64,000 nt of DNA from Halobacteriales archaeon QS_8_69_73 (GCA_003022945.1 PXRZ01000008.1:45839-109838); one strand, 5' to 3'; positions 35,560 to 44,079 are shown, counted from the first letter of the stretch. The notes: generated by a model from the sequence alone, not told the origin. Made by a program: numbers and translations.

Positions 35560-36001
35560 TCGTTCCTCGGGACGGCCAGAGGCGTTAAATGCGTTGTGTG
35601 TGCCGCCGCAGCGGTGTTCGGAGACGATCGAACGATCACTCGGGGTCGGCTGACGCGTCACAGACCTCCTGGTGGATCGAAAGGACAAGACACGCTGGCG
35701 TTCGTACAGTCGCTACCCCGGCGCTATCCGAACTGCGCAGCATCGAGCGAGGCGAGACGCCTCGCATGCGAACGGCGTCCTCACGAGTGAAGCGAGCGAG
35801 GGCCCGGCAGAGTCTCGCTCTGCCGGTGACCGAAGTGAGCCGTGAGCGAAGCGAGGATATCCGGGGGAGCGACCGCCAGCGGGCCGAGGGCGTTCGAGGT
35901 CGCCACCGGCCGCATCGAGGAACATCCGCGTATCTGAACACCACCGCTGCCACGGGGGCCGGGAGCGACGCGCCTTTGCCGGATGCGGCCTGAATCCCGA
36001 C
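35560..36001. other. 442-bp gap with short perfect hairpins, no gene
   Basis: No coding sequence is convincing. Two perfect hairpins stand out: GCGAGGCG-AGA-CGCCTCGC at 35747-35765 and CCGGCAGAG-TCTCG-CTCTGCCGG at 35804-35826, with more 'AGCGAGCGAGG / GAAGCGAGG' repeats up to 35860. They resemble the insertions inside ileS. The region ends at hemB. Confidence 0.5.
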
Positions 36002-36982
36002 ATGGAACTGACGAACCGCCCCCGGCGGCTCCGGACGGACGGCGTCCGGTCGCTGGTCGGCGAGACCGAACTGCGGGCGTCGGACCTCATCGCGCCGGTG
36101 TTCGTCGACGCGACGGTCGACGAGCGGGTCGAAATCGAGTCGATGCCGGGCCACGAGCGCGTCCCGGTCGCCGAGAGCGTCGCCCGCGCCCGCGAAGTGG
36201 CCGAGACGGGCGTCGAAGCCGTGATGGTGTTCGGCGTCCCCGCGTCGAAGGACGCCGAGGGCAGCCGCGCCTGGGCCGACGACGGCGTCGTCCAGCGGGC
36301 CGTCGAGCGCATCACCGACGCGACCGACCTCTACATCGTCACCGACGTCTGCCTGTGCGAATACACCGACCACGGTCACTGCGGCGTCCTCGAGGAGAGC
36401 GCCCGCGAGGACCCCGAGTTGACCGTCGACAACGACGCGACGCTCGAGTCATTGCGGCGGGTCGCGGTCTCGCACGCCGAGGCCGGCGCCGACATGGTCG
36501 CCCCCTCGGGGATGATGGACGGGGGGGTCGGCGCGGTCCGGGGGGCGCTGGACGCCGCCGGATACGAACACGTGCCGGTGATGTCGTACGCCGCCAAGTA
36601 CGAGTCGGCCTTCTACGGGCCGTTCCGGGACGCCACCGACGGTGCGCCCGCCTTCGGCGACCGCCGGCACTACCAGATGAACCCCGCAAACGCCCGCGAG
36701 GCGGTGCGGGAGGTCCGGCTGGACGTCGAGCAGGGCGCCGACGTGCTGATGATCAAGCCGGCGCTGCCGTACCTCGACGTCGTCGCGGCGGTCCGCCGGG
36801 AGTTCGACCACCCCGTCGCCGCCTACAACGTCTCCGGGGAGTACGCGATGCTGCACGCCGCCGCCGAGAAGGGGTGGCTCGATCTCGAGGCCGTCGCCGT
36901 CGAGTCGCTGCTGTCGATCAAACGCGCCGGCGCCGACCTCATCCTGACGTACTTCGCCGAGGACGTCGCCGCCGACCTGTAG
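36002..36982 (+). CDS. hemB: Delta-aminolevulinic acid dehydratase (porphobilinogen synthase)
   Basis: Joins two 5-aminolevulinate molecules to porphobilinogen, the second common step of tetrapyrrole synthesis. The 326-residue protein has the start typical for the family (NRPRRLR-like), the zinc-site Cys triad in DVCLCEYTDHGHC (about 117-129), the Schiff-base lysines in YAAKYESAFYGPF (about 199) and MIKPALPYLD (about 251), and the allosteric-region sequence QMNPANAREA. hemL, one step earlier in the pathway, is also in the window at 45.2 kb but not linked. Confidence 0.95.
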   Translation: MELTNRPRRLRTDGVRSLVGETELRASDLIAPVFVDATVDERVEIESMPGHERVPVAESVARAREVAETGVEAVMVFGVPASKDAEGSRAWADDGVVQRAVERITDATDLYIVTDVCLCEYTDHGHCGVLEESAREDPELTVDNDATLESLRRVAVSHAEAGADMVAPSGMMDGGVGAVRGALDAAGYEHVPVMSYAAKYESAFYGPFRDATDGAPAFGDRRHYQMNPANAREAVREVRLDVEQGADVLMIKPALPYLDVVAAVRREFDHPVAAYNVSGEYAMLHAAAEKGWLDLEAVAVESLLSIKRAGADLILTYFAEDVAADL

Positions 36983-37178
36983 TCCCGCATGGCCCCAGCG
37001 CGCGCGACGCGGAGCGCGCCGCGCACGACCCCCGGTGAGTATTGCGTTCGACGCGTGTCCAGGAATCGGTCCGACAGCTACCCGAATAGTTGACAACGTA
37101 CGGCCTTATATACGTATTATCATGCCCAATACCGGACGGGCGTCCACCGACGTGGTAATGTATTTTCTATCTTCAACT

Positions 37179-37190
37179 CCAATATTTATG
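37179..37190 (+). promoter_or_regulatory. TATA box upstream of the leader ORF and amt
   Basis: CCAATATTTATG in an AT-rich island at 37179-37190. A start of transcription about 25 bp downstream would place the small ORF at 37234 near the 5' end of the message. Confidence 0.5.
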
Positions 37191-37233
37191 TAGTGGTGTT
37201 CCATCACGCTTTCACGTGAGCTGGACGACAAAC

Positions 37234-37305
37234 ATGGTCGAAAGATACACAAACATGGACGAGCTTCCAAACAGGTTCAGCAGTAGTACGGAGGGAGCGA
37301 TATGA
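37234..37305 (+). CDS. 23-residue leader ORF overlapping the amt start
   Basis: ATG 37234 opens a 23-codon frame ([20 protein letters not shown] and three more residues) whose TGA (37303-37305) overlaps the ATG of amt (37302-37304). A Shine-Dalgarno-like GGAGG at 37291-37294 lies just before the amt ATG, inside the small ORF. This is what one expects when a downstream gene is reached by re-initiation. No family was recognised. The alternative is a chance ORF in a 5' leader. Confidence 0.4.
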   Translation: MVERYTNMDELPNRFSSSTEGAI

Positions 37306-39068
37306 TCGGCGGGCTGGTACTGCAGGCGAGCGCGGAGGAGATGACGGCCGCCATTAACGAGACGTGGATTCTGACGGTGACGTTCCTCATCTTCTTCATG
37401 CACGCCGGCTTCGCGATGCTGGAGTCGGGGCAGGTCCGCTCGAAGAACGTCGCCAACCAGTTGACGAAGAACATGCTGACGTGGGCCGTCGGCGTGACGG
37501 TGTTCTTCGTGATCGGCACCGGCATCGAGGCGCTGGCGTCGGGCGGCGGCTTCGTCGAGGGGACGGCCGCCGGCGGTGGCAACTACGTCAGCTGGCTCTA
37601 CGGGGCCGTCTTCGCAATGACCGCCGCGACCATCGTCTCCGGCGCCGTCGCCGGCCGCGCGAAGCTCCGTGCGTACATGACGTACACGTTTCTGCTGGCC
37701 GCGATCATCTACCCAGTTATAACAGCCTTCACCTGGGCCGCGGGGGCCTACGGCGCCGAGGCGGCGACGACCGGCCTCGTCGCACGGATCACCGGGGTTC
37801 TCCTCGGCGAACAGATCGGCTTCGCCGACTTCGCCGGCGGGATGATCGTCCACGGCATGGGCGGCATCGCCGGCCTGACGGCGGCGGCCATCCTCGGCCC
37901 GCGGATGGATCGGTACGACGGCGACGGCTCGGTGAACGTCATTCCGGGCCACTCGATGACGTTCGCGGTGCTCGGGACGTTGATGCTCTGTTTCGGCTGG
38001 TACGGCTTCAACGTCGGCACCGCCGCCGCCTTCGCCACCGGCGGGGCTGGGTTTGGCAGCTTAGGGCAGGTCGCCATGACCACGACGATCGCGATGGCGA
38101 TGGGCGCGGTCGGCTCCGCCGCCGTCTCACTGGTCCGGTCCGGCAAGGTCGACACCCTCTACACCGCAAACGGGATGCTCGCCGGGCTGGCGGCCATCAC
38201 CGCCATCCCGAACACGACCCACTGGTGGGGCGCCTTCCTCGTCGGCATCCTCGCCGGCGTCCAGCTGCCCATCGTCTTCGACATCGTCTCCGAGCGGTTC
38301 GGCATCGACGACGTCTGTGCGGTCTTTCCCGTCCACGGCAGCGCCGGCGTCCTCGGGGCACTCCTGATGCCGTTCGTCGCGCTGCCAGGCGCGATTCCAG
38401 GTGGGGGACTCACTCTTTCGGCTATAGTTAACGGGACAGTCAATCTCTCAGCTATACTCAATCAATTCGTCGCCCAGGTGGTCGGCGTCGTCATCATCGG
38501 CGGCTGGACGCTCACCGCGACCGCCGTCGTCTGGTTCGTGCTGAAGGCCGCCGGCCAGGCCCGGGTTTCGCCGGAGCACGAGCGGAACGGGCTCGACATC
38601 TCCGAGCACGGCACCAACACCTACCCCGAGTTCGGCCGCGGCTCCAGCGGCCCGACCGCCACTGACGGCGGCTACGTCGAGGACGAGGGCATCGTCCGTC
38701 CGGACGGTGGCGTCGCCAACGACGGCGGCATCAAGATGGTCATGGGGTTCATCCGGCCGGACAAGCTCTCGGACGTGAAGAAGGGCCTCGCGGAGGTCGG
38801 CGCGCCGTCGCTGACGGTGACGAACGTCTCCGGCCGCGGCTCCCAGCCCGCAAAGACGGGCCAGTGGCGCGGCGAGGAGTACAGTGTCGACCTCCACCAG
38901 AAGGTGAAAGTCGAGTGCATCGTCGCGGATATCCCCGCAGAGGACGTCGCCGAGGCCATCAAGGAGGCCGGCAGGACCGGCGAGCCCGGCGACGGCAAGG
39001 TGTTCATCCTCCCGGTCGAGGGCGCCTACCAGATCCGGACCGGCGAGAGCGGCCAGTCGGCGGTGTAG
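37302..39068 (+). CDS. amt: Ammonium transporter Amt fused to a C-terminal PII (GlnK-like) domain
   Basis: A 588-residue protein. Residues about 15-430 form an Amt/Mep/Rh channel with eleven hydrophobic segments, including [19 protein letters not shown], the pore His in [17 protein letters not shown] and '[17 protein letters not shown]'. The usual Amt tail [13 protein letters not shown] is at about 430. After a Gly/Asp linker, residues about 480-585 are a PII domain: [20 protein letters not shown], the T-loop with Tyr ([17 protein letters not shown]) and the B-loop/C-loop [11 protein letters not shown] and YQIRTGE. The tethered PII could gate the channel in cis in response to ATP/ADP and 2-oxoglutarate. 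Separate amt and glnK genes are the usual arrangement. Confidence 0.9.
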   Translation: MIGGLVLQASAEEMTAAINETWILTVTFLIFFMHAGFAMLESGQVRSKNVANQLTKNMLTWAVGVTVFFVIGTGIEALASGGGFVEGTAAGGGNYVSWLYGAVFAMTAATIVSGAVAGRAKLRAYMTYTFLLAAIIYPVITAFTWAAGAYGAEAATTGLVARITGVLLGEQIGFADFAGGMIVHGMGGIAGLTAAAILGPRMDRYDGDGSVNVIPGHSMTFAVLGTLMLCFGWYGFNVGTAAAFATGGAGFGSLGQVAMTTTIAMAMGAVGSAAVSLVRSGKVDTLYTANGMLAGLAAITAIPNTTHWWGAFLVGILAGVQLPIVFDIVSERFGIDDVCAVFPVHGSAGVLGALLMPFVALPGAIPGGGLTLSAIVNGTVNLSAILNQFVAQVVGVVIIGGWTLTATAVVWFVLKAAGQARVSPEHERNGLDISEHGTNTYPEFGRGSSGPTATDGGYVEDEGIVRPDGGVANDGGIKMVMGFIRPDKLSDVKKGLAEVGAPSLTVTNVSGRGSQPAKTGQWRGEEYSVDLHQKVKVECIVADIPAEDVAEAIKEAGRTGEPGDGKVFILPVEGAYQIRTGESGQSAV

Positions 39069-39077
39069 TACGGCAGT

Positions 39078-39203
39078 TCATTCTTTTCGCGTGCGGTCGC
39101 GCGCCGCCAGCAGCGACCCGGCGACGTAGACAAAGACGACGATTACGGCGAGGACCGACCCCCACACGAGGGCGGCGAAGGCCGTCGCGCCGACGGCGCT
39201 CAT
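39078..39203 (-). CDS. 41-residue single-helix membrane protein, last gene of the tenA-symporter operon
   Basis: MSAVGATAFAALVWGSVLAV continues into one long hydrophobic helix and a basic end (AARDRTRKE). The ATG at 39203 overlaps the TGA of the symporter gene (ATGA). Small membrane proteins coupled to sodium:solute symporters occur in several families and may stabilise the transporter. The family is not recognised here. Confidence 0.6.
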   Translation of the reverse strand: MSAVGATAFAALVWGSVLAVIVVFVYVAGSLLAARDRTRKE

Positions 39204-40720
39204 CGTCGGTCCATCTCCTCGTTCTCGCCGCCATCGGCGACGGGATCGTCGAGCCGCCGCACGTCCCGGTCCAGCGTCTCCAGGTCCGCCCCGGCGTCGC
39301 CGACGGCCGTCGCCACGAACGTCAGGACGGCCGCGACGGCCGCCGCGCCGATGAACGACGCCAGAAATGACGGCGCCGGCAGCGCCGACGCCCCGGGCAG
39401 CGCCGTCAGCGGCCCGCGAAGCGGCGGGAACCGGGCGACGCCGACGGCGAGTCCGCAGACGCTGGCCGCGAGGGCGCCGCCGCCGGAGAGCCGGGACGTG
39501 TAAAGCCCCGTCAGGAACGGGACGAAGACGGCCACCGCGAGCAGGTCCGCCGTCAGGAACAGCTCCAGAACGCTGTACCCCTGGGCGCCGACGGCGACGG
39601 CGCCGGCGGCGACGACGACCGTCAGCCCCCGGCCGACCGTCCACAGCCGCCGCTGGTCGGGACGGTCGAGGAGCCGCGCCAGGTCGGCCGTGACGACGCT
39701 GGCGATGGCGTTGAACATCGTGTCGGCGGAGCTCATCACCAGCAGGACCGCAAGCGCGACGACGACGACGGTCACCCACGTCGGGAAGGCGGTCTCCAGC
39801 ACGACGAAGAAGGCGACGCTGGCGGTCCCGGAGTCGGTCAGCCCCAGGCCGGCGGCCGCAACGCCGAACAGCCCGGCGAGCAGCACCATCGGGACGACGG
39901 CGGCGGCCGCGACCGCGAGGCCGTCCCGGAGCGCGCGGTCGCCGTCGGCGGCGTACACCCGCTGCCACATCCCCTGGTTGAGCATGTTGGAGCCGAGGAT
40001 GGCGACGGCGACGTAGACGCCGAAGGCGAGACCGGGGCGGAAGCCGGGGTCCAGCAGCGTCGCGTCGGCGGCGACGGCGGTCGCGTGCAACTCGGCGGGG
40101 CCGCCGAGGGCGGCGACGGCGCCGCCGAAGCCGACCGCCAGCAGCGGCAGGATGACGAGCGTCTGGACGGTATCGGTGACGATGCTGGCGACCAGCCCGC
40201 CGTAGACCGTGTAGACGAGGACGAACCCGCCGACGAGCGCCGAGGTCTGCCACAGCGGGACGTCCGCCACCAGCGACAGCGCCCCCGCGATGCCGGTCAT
40301 CTCCGCCGCCAGGAAGACGAACATGTAGAACACCGATACCACGAGCACGAAGCCGTACATCGCGGGCCCGAAGCGGGCGTAGGCGAACTCCGTTAGCGAG
40401 TGGCCGGCGGGCATCACGGCCCGGATCCGGCGGCCGACGGGGATGAAACAGAGCAGCGGAACGGCGCTGCCGAGGGCGTAACCGAGTACCGCCGGCAGCC
40501 CGCCGAAGGCCGCGCCGGCCTCGGCGGGGCTGAAGAGAATCCACGCGCCCGTCGTCGAGGCGACGACCGTGGCGGTCATCGTCCCGCGGCCGACGGAGTC
40601 GCGGGCGGCGATGAAGTCCTCGACGGACCGGACGCGGCCCCGGACCGCCAGCAGTCCGACGCCGGTGACCGCCAGGACGGTCAGCACCGTCACGCCGAGT
40701 GCGAGCCCCGTGGAGGTCAC
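39200..40720 (-). CDS. Sodium:solute symporter (SSS family), predicted thiamin-precursor transporter
   Basis: A 506-residue transporter with about 13 membrane helices. SSS-family signatures: RSVEDFIAARDSVG near the N terminus, 'AWILFSPAEAGAAFGG', 'VYTVYGGLVASIVTDTVQ' (the GG-x-x-A/S-x-x-x-TD motif), 'GSNMLNQGMWQRVYAA' and 'LLVMSSADTMFNAIASVV'. GTG 40720 is used because it overlaps the stop of the upstream TenA-like gene. The four genes 42110-39078 overlap end to start, so they form one operon. Its company suggests uptake of a thiamin degradation product or pyrimidine, but the sequence does not show the substrate. Confidence 0.82.
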   Translation of the reverse strand: MTSTGLALGVTVLTVLAVTGVGLLAVRGRVRSVEDFIAARDSVGRGTMTATVVASTTGAWILFSPAEAGAAFGGLPAVLGYALGSAVPLLCFIPVGRRIRAVMPAGHSLTEFAYARFGPAMYGFVLVVSVFYMFVFLAAEMTGIAGALSLVADVPLWQTSALVGGFVLVYTVYGGLVASIVTDTVQTLVILPLLAVGFGGAVAALGGPAELHATAVAADATLLDPGFRPGLAFGVYVAVAILGSNMLNQGMWQRVYAADGDRALRDGLAVAAAAVVPMVLLAGLFGVAAAGLGLTDSGTASVAFFVVLETAFPTWVTVVVVALAVLLVMSSADTMFNAIASVVTADLARLLDRPDQRRLWTVGRGLTVVVAAGAVAVGAQGYSVLELFLTADLLAVAVFVPFLTGLYTSRLSGGGALAASVCGLAVGVARFPPLRGPLTALPGASALPAPSFLASFIGAAAVAAVLTFVATAVGDAGADLETLDRDVRRLDDPVADGGENEEMDRR

Positions 40721-41454
40721 CGAGAGTCCTCCAGGGCGGCCTCGAAGAACGCCGCCTCCAGCTCGATTGTCCGGACGAACAGCCGCTCGACGCGGCGGCG
40801 CCGTCGCGGCGACAGTGCCGGGCCGACGTCGTCGAGTTGGTTCCGGAGCCAGGCGACGAACTCCACGAACGACGGCACCGCGTGCAGGTCGACCCACTCG
40901 GCGTAGAAGGCGGGCAGGTCGGCGCCGGCGCTGGGCGGCGAGGTCTCGTCGCCGTGGGCGTCGGCGACGGCGGTGGCCCACGTCTCGTAGACCCACTCGG
41001 CGGGGACGAGAACCGCGAGCGTCTCCGCGTAGCCGCCCTCGCGGGCGGCCCGCCCCAGCAGGTCGCGGAAGGCGGCCGTCTCCGACGTCGGGTCGGGGTC
41101 GCGCCACCGCTCGGCCGGCACCGAAAGCGCCTCGAAGGTCCGCCGGAAGTAGTCGTCCTCATCGTCGGTCACCGTCTCCAGGAACGTCACGAGCGGCCGT
41201 CTGGCCGCCATATCCGGCGCCTGGCCGACCGCGTGCCCGAAGGCGCCGACGAGCGCGTCGACGACGGCGTAGTCCTGGACGAGGTAGTCCGCAAAGGCCG
41301 TCTCCTCGAGCGTGCCGGCGCCGAGTTCGCGGACGAACCGACCGTCGACGGCGTCGCTCCAGGCCGGGGCCGACCGCGCCCGCAGCCAGTCGGTGAACCG
41401 CGGCGCCGACCGTTCGGCCGCGTACGCCTCGTAGTCGTCGGGAACGTCGCTCAC
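40717..41454 (-). CDS. TenA-like protein without the catalytic cysteine
   Basis: A 245-residue all-helical protein of the TenA/HO-fold group: FVRELGAGTLEETAFADYLV, QDYAVVDALVGAFGHAV, 'VPAEWVYETWATAVADAHG' and a C-terminal FVRTIELEAAFFEAAL. The Cys that acts as nucleophile in TenA is absent (I see no Cys in the whole protein), so it resembles the TenA_E-type paralogues that may use Glu. It starts at GTG 41454, overlapping the stop of tenA upstream. It probably acts on another thiamin-pyrimidine derivative. Confidence 0.78.
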   Translation of the reverse strand: MSDVPDDYEAYAAERSAPRFTDWLRARSAPAWSDAVDGRFVRELGAGTLEETAFADYLVQDYAVVDALVGAFGHAVGQAPDMAARRPLVTFLETVTDDEDDYFRRTFEALSVPAERWRDPDPTSETAAFRDLLGRAAREGGYAETLAVLVPAEWVYETWATAVADAHGDETSPPSAGADLPAFYAEWVDLHAVPSFVEFVAWLRNQLDDVGPALSPRRRRRVERLFVRTIELEAAFFEAALEDSR

Positions 41455-42110
41455 AGCCCCCACCCCTCGCGGGTGTAGGCCATCTCCCAGAAGCGGTACT
41501 CCAGCTTCGCGCTCCGGAGGAACGCCGCCTCCATCGCCTCGTGTTCGCCCGGGTACCGCTCGCCGCAGCGGTCGACGAACGACCGGCACCACGCCGTCGC
41601 CTCGCGGAATTCCTCGCCGGTGTACGTCTCGATGAACGGCGAGTAGCGGTGCTCGCCGTCGGCCAGCTCGGCCATGTGCTCGGCGACGTCGAGGTATCCC
41701 TGCATGCAGGGGTACAGCGCCGCCGCGAGCTCCGCGACGGAGCCCTCGTAGGCCGTCCGCAGCAGGAAGTTCGTGTAAGCGACGCAGGTGGGGGCCTTCT
41801 CCGTGGCCTCGAGTTCGGCCTCGTCGATGCCGTAATCGGCCGCAAAGGAACGGTGCAGCTCCATCTCCTCGTCGAGGACGCCGTGGGCGACCCCGAGCAG
41901 GTGGGTCATCGTCGCCTCGTCGTCGGCCTTCGCGCCGGCGATCGCGAACAGCCGGGCGTAGTCGAGCAGGTAGCGGTAGTCCTGCTTCACCCAGAACTCG
42001 AAGGCCGCCTCCTCGAGCGTGCCGGCCGCCAGCTCCCGGACGAACGGGTGGTCCATCTGTGCTGCCCACACGTCGGCGCCCGCCTCGAGCAGTCGATCGC
42101 TGAACGCCAT
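41451..42110 (-). CDS. tenA: TenA, thiaminase II / aminopyrimidine aminohydrolase
   Basis: A 219-residue helical protein that hydrolyses aminopyrimidines (or thiamin) and salvages the thiamin pyrimidine. Conserved residues: FEFWVKQDYRYLLDYARLFA, the region YTNFLLRTAYEGSVAELAAAL, the nucleophile Cys in LYPCMQGYLDV (about 135, same position as in bacterial TenA) and the C-terminal FWEMAYTREGW. It is first in the four-gene operon. A TATA box 26 bp before its ATG (42132-42140) suggests a leaderless transcript. Confidence 0.9.
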   Translation of the reverse strand: MAFSDRLLEAGADVWAAQMDHPFVRELAAGTLEEAAFEFWVKQDYRYLLDYARLFAIAGAKADDEATMTHLLGVAHGVLDEEMELHRSFAADYGIDEAELEATEKAPTCVAYTNFLLRTAYEGSVAELAAALYPCMQGYLDVAEHMAELADGEHRYSPFIETYTGEEFREATAWCRSFVDRCGERYPGEHEAMEAAFLRSAKLEYRFWEMAYTREGWGL

Positions 42111-42131
42111 GGCGGCGACAGGGGCGCCGGC

Positions 42132-42140
42132 GTATTATAA
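42132..42140 (-). promoter_or_regulatory. TATA box of the tenA operon
   Basis: TTATAATAC on the minus strand, centred about 26 bp upstream of the tenA ATG. Confidence 0.55.
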
Positions 42141-42373
42141 CTGACTAATACAATCCAGTTGTCGCCCGGCGGAGAGCGTCGCCGTTCGGGGCGACAGGTC
42201 CGACCGGGACCCAGGGAGGAACGTCAGCCGTGTTTCAGTCCCGAGCGATACGGTACCGGGGGTCGTTCCGGCCCTCGGCGAGAGAAGGCAGACGCGGTGT
42301 GAATAGTACTCCGAGTAAACTACCCCGCCCTACTCCCTCCCTCCCTCACACGGCGCGGTCGGTCGGTTCTTGA

Positions 42374-42421
42374 GGGCAGGGCTTTCTCCCGCGAGGACTT
42401 CGCGGGTTGCTGCCCCTGCCC
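42374..42421 (+). mobile_element. Nested hairpin resembling an IS200/IS605-type element end
   Basis: GGGCAGGG (42374-42381) pairs with CCCTGCCC (42414-42421). Inside, CCCGCGA (42388-42394) pairs with TCGCGGG (42400-42406). Upstream lies AAACTACCCCGCCCTACTCC. From memory, similar 'ACTACCCCGCCCTACT...TTGAGGGC-GGGCTTTCTCC' sequences flank TnpB-only (IS1341-type) elements in halobacteria. No tnpB or tnpA is present, so this would be a relic or an orphan end. Confidence 0.35.
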
Positions 42422-42742
42422 CCATGCAGGGCGTGGCGCGGGACACGACGACGGTTCGGGCGGAGCGGACTGTTCTGTGCGCTCGGCCGTACTCTCGCCG
42501 GGGGTTGTCTCGGCGAGGACTACTGTTGTCTCAGCCGACTTTAATTCTCGGTGGACTCCCGCGCTTCGCACTCCCAACGAGGGGAGTCGGAGCGGCGCGT
42601 TCAACGACCCCGAGTTCAGGACCGGTCTACGGCGGCCCCTACATCGGGTCCGGTTTGGCCCCGATGCAGTATCATGTGTTATGATACCATGGAGAAAAAA
42701 TGTTGGGAACGCGCTTCCTCCCCGGCTTACTCGTTCGTGGTT

Positions 42743-42788
42743 CGAGACGCTTCGCGTCTCGCCATCACGAAAGACCGGAGGTCTTTCG
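42743..42788. repeat. Two adjacent perfect hairpins
   Basis: CGAGACGC-TTC-GCGTCTCG (42743-42761) and CGAAAGACC-GGA-GGTCTTTCG (42768-42788). Same style (8-9 bp stems, 3-base loops) as those at 35.75 kb and inside ileS. Confidence 0.6.
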
Positions 42789-43034
42789 AACGACTTCGCT
42801 CACTTGTCGGGGCCGAAGGCTCCGCGCTACCGCCTGCTGAAGCAGTAACTACACACGTCGACCCGGACCGGACGTTTGATCGTGCGAAAGGGACGAAATC
42901 CGTTAAACAGCACTTCGGCGCCAGGATTCCAACGGCGGCCCGGGGAGGCATCTGTCTTCGACGGCCCCGGCCGACGCCCGACTGTTGGGGCGGTGTTATC
43001 GATCCGACGGCACTTCCAATCGTCCCGTTCGCCG

Positions 43035-43044
43035 GCAAATATAA
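43035..43044 (+). promoter_or_regulatory. TATA box of the DUF6159-like gene
   Basis: CAAATATAAG, 25-30 bp upstream of ATG 43069, in otherwise GC-rich sequence. This fits a leaderless transcript. Confidence 0.55.
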
Positions 43045-43068
43045 GACGATTCACCGAAATCCCTCGCC

Positions 43069-44019
43069 ATGGCGATCGGTACCGGTTCCGGCGGATCCGG
43101 CTTTCTCGGCCGGCTGAAAACCGGCTGGACCCTGACGAAAGACAGCATCGGCGTGATACGGGACCACCCGGAACTGCTCGTCTTCCCGCTTCTGGCGGGC
43201 ATCTCGAGCGTCGTCTTTTTCGTGCTGCTCTTCGTCCCGCTGGTGCTCGCCGAGGCCATCGGCGGCGGCCTCGAGTACGTCGTCCTCTTCGGCCTGTATT
43301 TCGTCACGACGTTCCTGAGTACCTACTTCTCGGCGGCGCTGTGCCACGCGGCCAACGAGGCGTTTCACGGCCGCGACCCGGACCTTCGCGAGAACATGCG
43401 CGCGGTGTCCGACAGTCTGGGTCCCATCGTGGTCTGGTCGCTCATCTCCGCGACCGTGAGCGTCGTCTTTCGAATCCTCGAGAACTCCGACAACCCCCTT
43501 GCGACGGTTCTGCGCTCGCTTTTCGCCGTCGGGTGGGCGATACTGACGTTCTTCATCGTCCCTGTTCTCGTCTTCGAGGACGTGACGGCGACGTCGATGT
43601 TCGAGCGGAGCGGCGAGACATTCAAGAAAACCTGGGGGGAGACGCTCGGTGCCGGCTTCGGGGTTACCGCCATCGTCTTCGGGATCGGTCTCCTGCTCGT
43701 CGCAGGTGCGGTCGCGGTTTCAGTCCCCGTCGCCGCGGTGTTCCCCGGCGGCGGCGTCGTCCTCGCGGTCGCCCTCGTCGCCCTCGCGTTCGTGTTCACA
43801 TACCTTCTCAGCCAGACCATCTGGGGAGTCGCCAAGACGGCGCTGTACGTCTACGCCGTCGAGGGTGTGACCCCCGAGCAGTTCGAGAACTTCGACTTCG
43901 AGACGCTCGGCGGACGCACCGAACGACGGGCGACGCCGGGGTCGGGCCCGGGCCCCGTGTCTCGCCACGCGCGGCATTACCCCGTGAGCGTGCTTGACTC
44001 GGTAGTTATTCAATTCTGA
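43069..44019 (+). CDS. Multi-pass membrane protein, DUF6159-like
   Basis: A 316-residue protein starting with a soluble segment (GFLGRLKTGWTLTKDSIGVI) typical of DUF6159 proteins, then about six membrane helices in pairs and a conserved loop VFEDVTATSMFERSGETFKK near residue 170. The family has no assigned function. The C-terminal 40 residues (after FETLGGRTERRAT) are less regular than the rest and may come from a shifted frame. Its start is supported by the TATA box 25-30 bp upstream. Confidence 0.7.
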   Translation: MAIGTGSGGSGFLGRLKTGWTLTKDSIGVIRDHPELLVFPLLAGISSVVFFVLLFVPLVLAEAIGGGLEYVVLFGLYFVTTFLSTYFSAALCHAANEAFHGRDPDLRENMRAVSDSLGPIVVWSLISATVSVVFRILENSDNPLATVLRSLFAVGWAILTFFIVPVLVFEDVTATSMFERSGETFKKTWGETLGAGFGVTAIVFGIGLLLVAGAVAVSVPVAAVFPGGGVVLAVALVALAFVFTYLLSQTIWGVAKTALYVYAVEGVTPEQFENFDFETLGGRTERRATPGSGPGPVSRHARHYPVSVLDSVVIQF

Positions 44020-44063
44020 ACAGCTTCCAGAAAAATTTGATGCGGAGCAAAATACTATTTTAG

Positions 44064-44079
44064 CCGGTATAAATACCGG
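44064..44079 (+). promoter_or_regulatory. Palindrome CCGGTAT-AA-ATACCGG overlapping a TATA box
   Basis: A 7-bp inverted repeat with a 2-base centre that contains TATAAATA. A repressor bound here would block TBP. An additional AT-rich stretch (ACTATTTTA, 44053-44061) could be the TATA box used instead. Confidence 0.45.

Larger units (their letters stand above)
42111..43068. other. 958-bp gap of repeats and possible insertion-sequence remains, no gene
   Basis: No frame here has the character of a halobacterial gene. Notable parts are a nested hairpin at 42374-42421, the palindrome TATCAT-GTGTT-ATGATA near 42668-42684, paired hairpins at 42743-42788 and a TATA box at 43035-43044 for the next gene. 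A minus-strand frame at 42320-42604 has a Ser/Arg/Thr-rich composition that could be the tail of a TnpB-like gene, but I cannot confirm it. Confidence 0.5.

Noticed and set aside
42320..42604. 94-residue minus-strand ORF as a TnpB C-terminal fragment
   Set aside because: Composition is suggestive but no catalytic or zinc-finger motif is present, so it is not listed as a gene.
42111..43068. SRP or RNase P RNA
   Set aside because: I looked for conserved words of these RNAs and did not find them.
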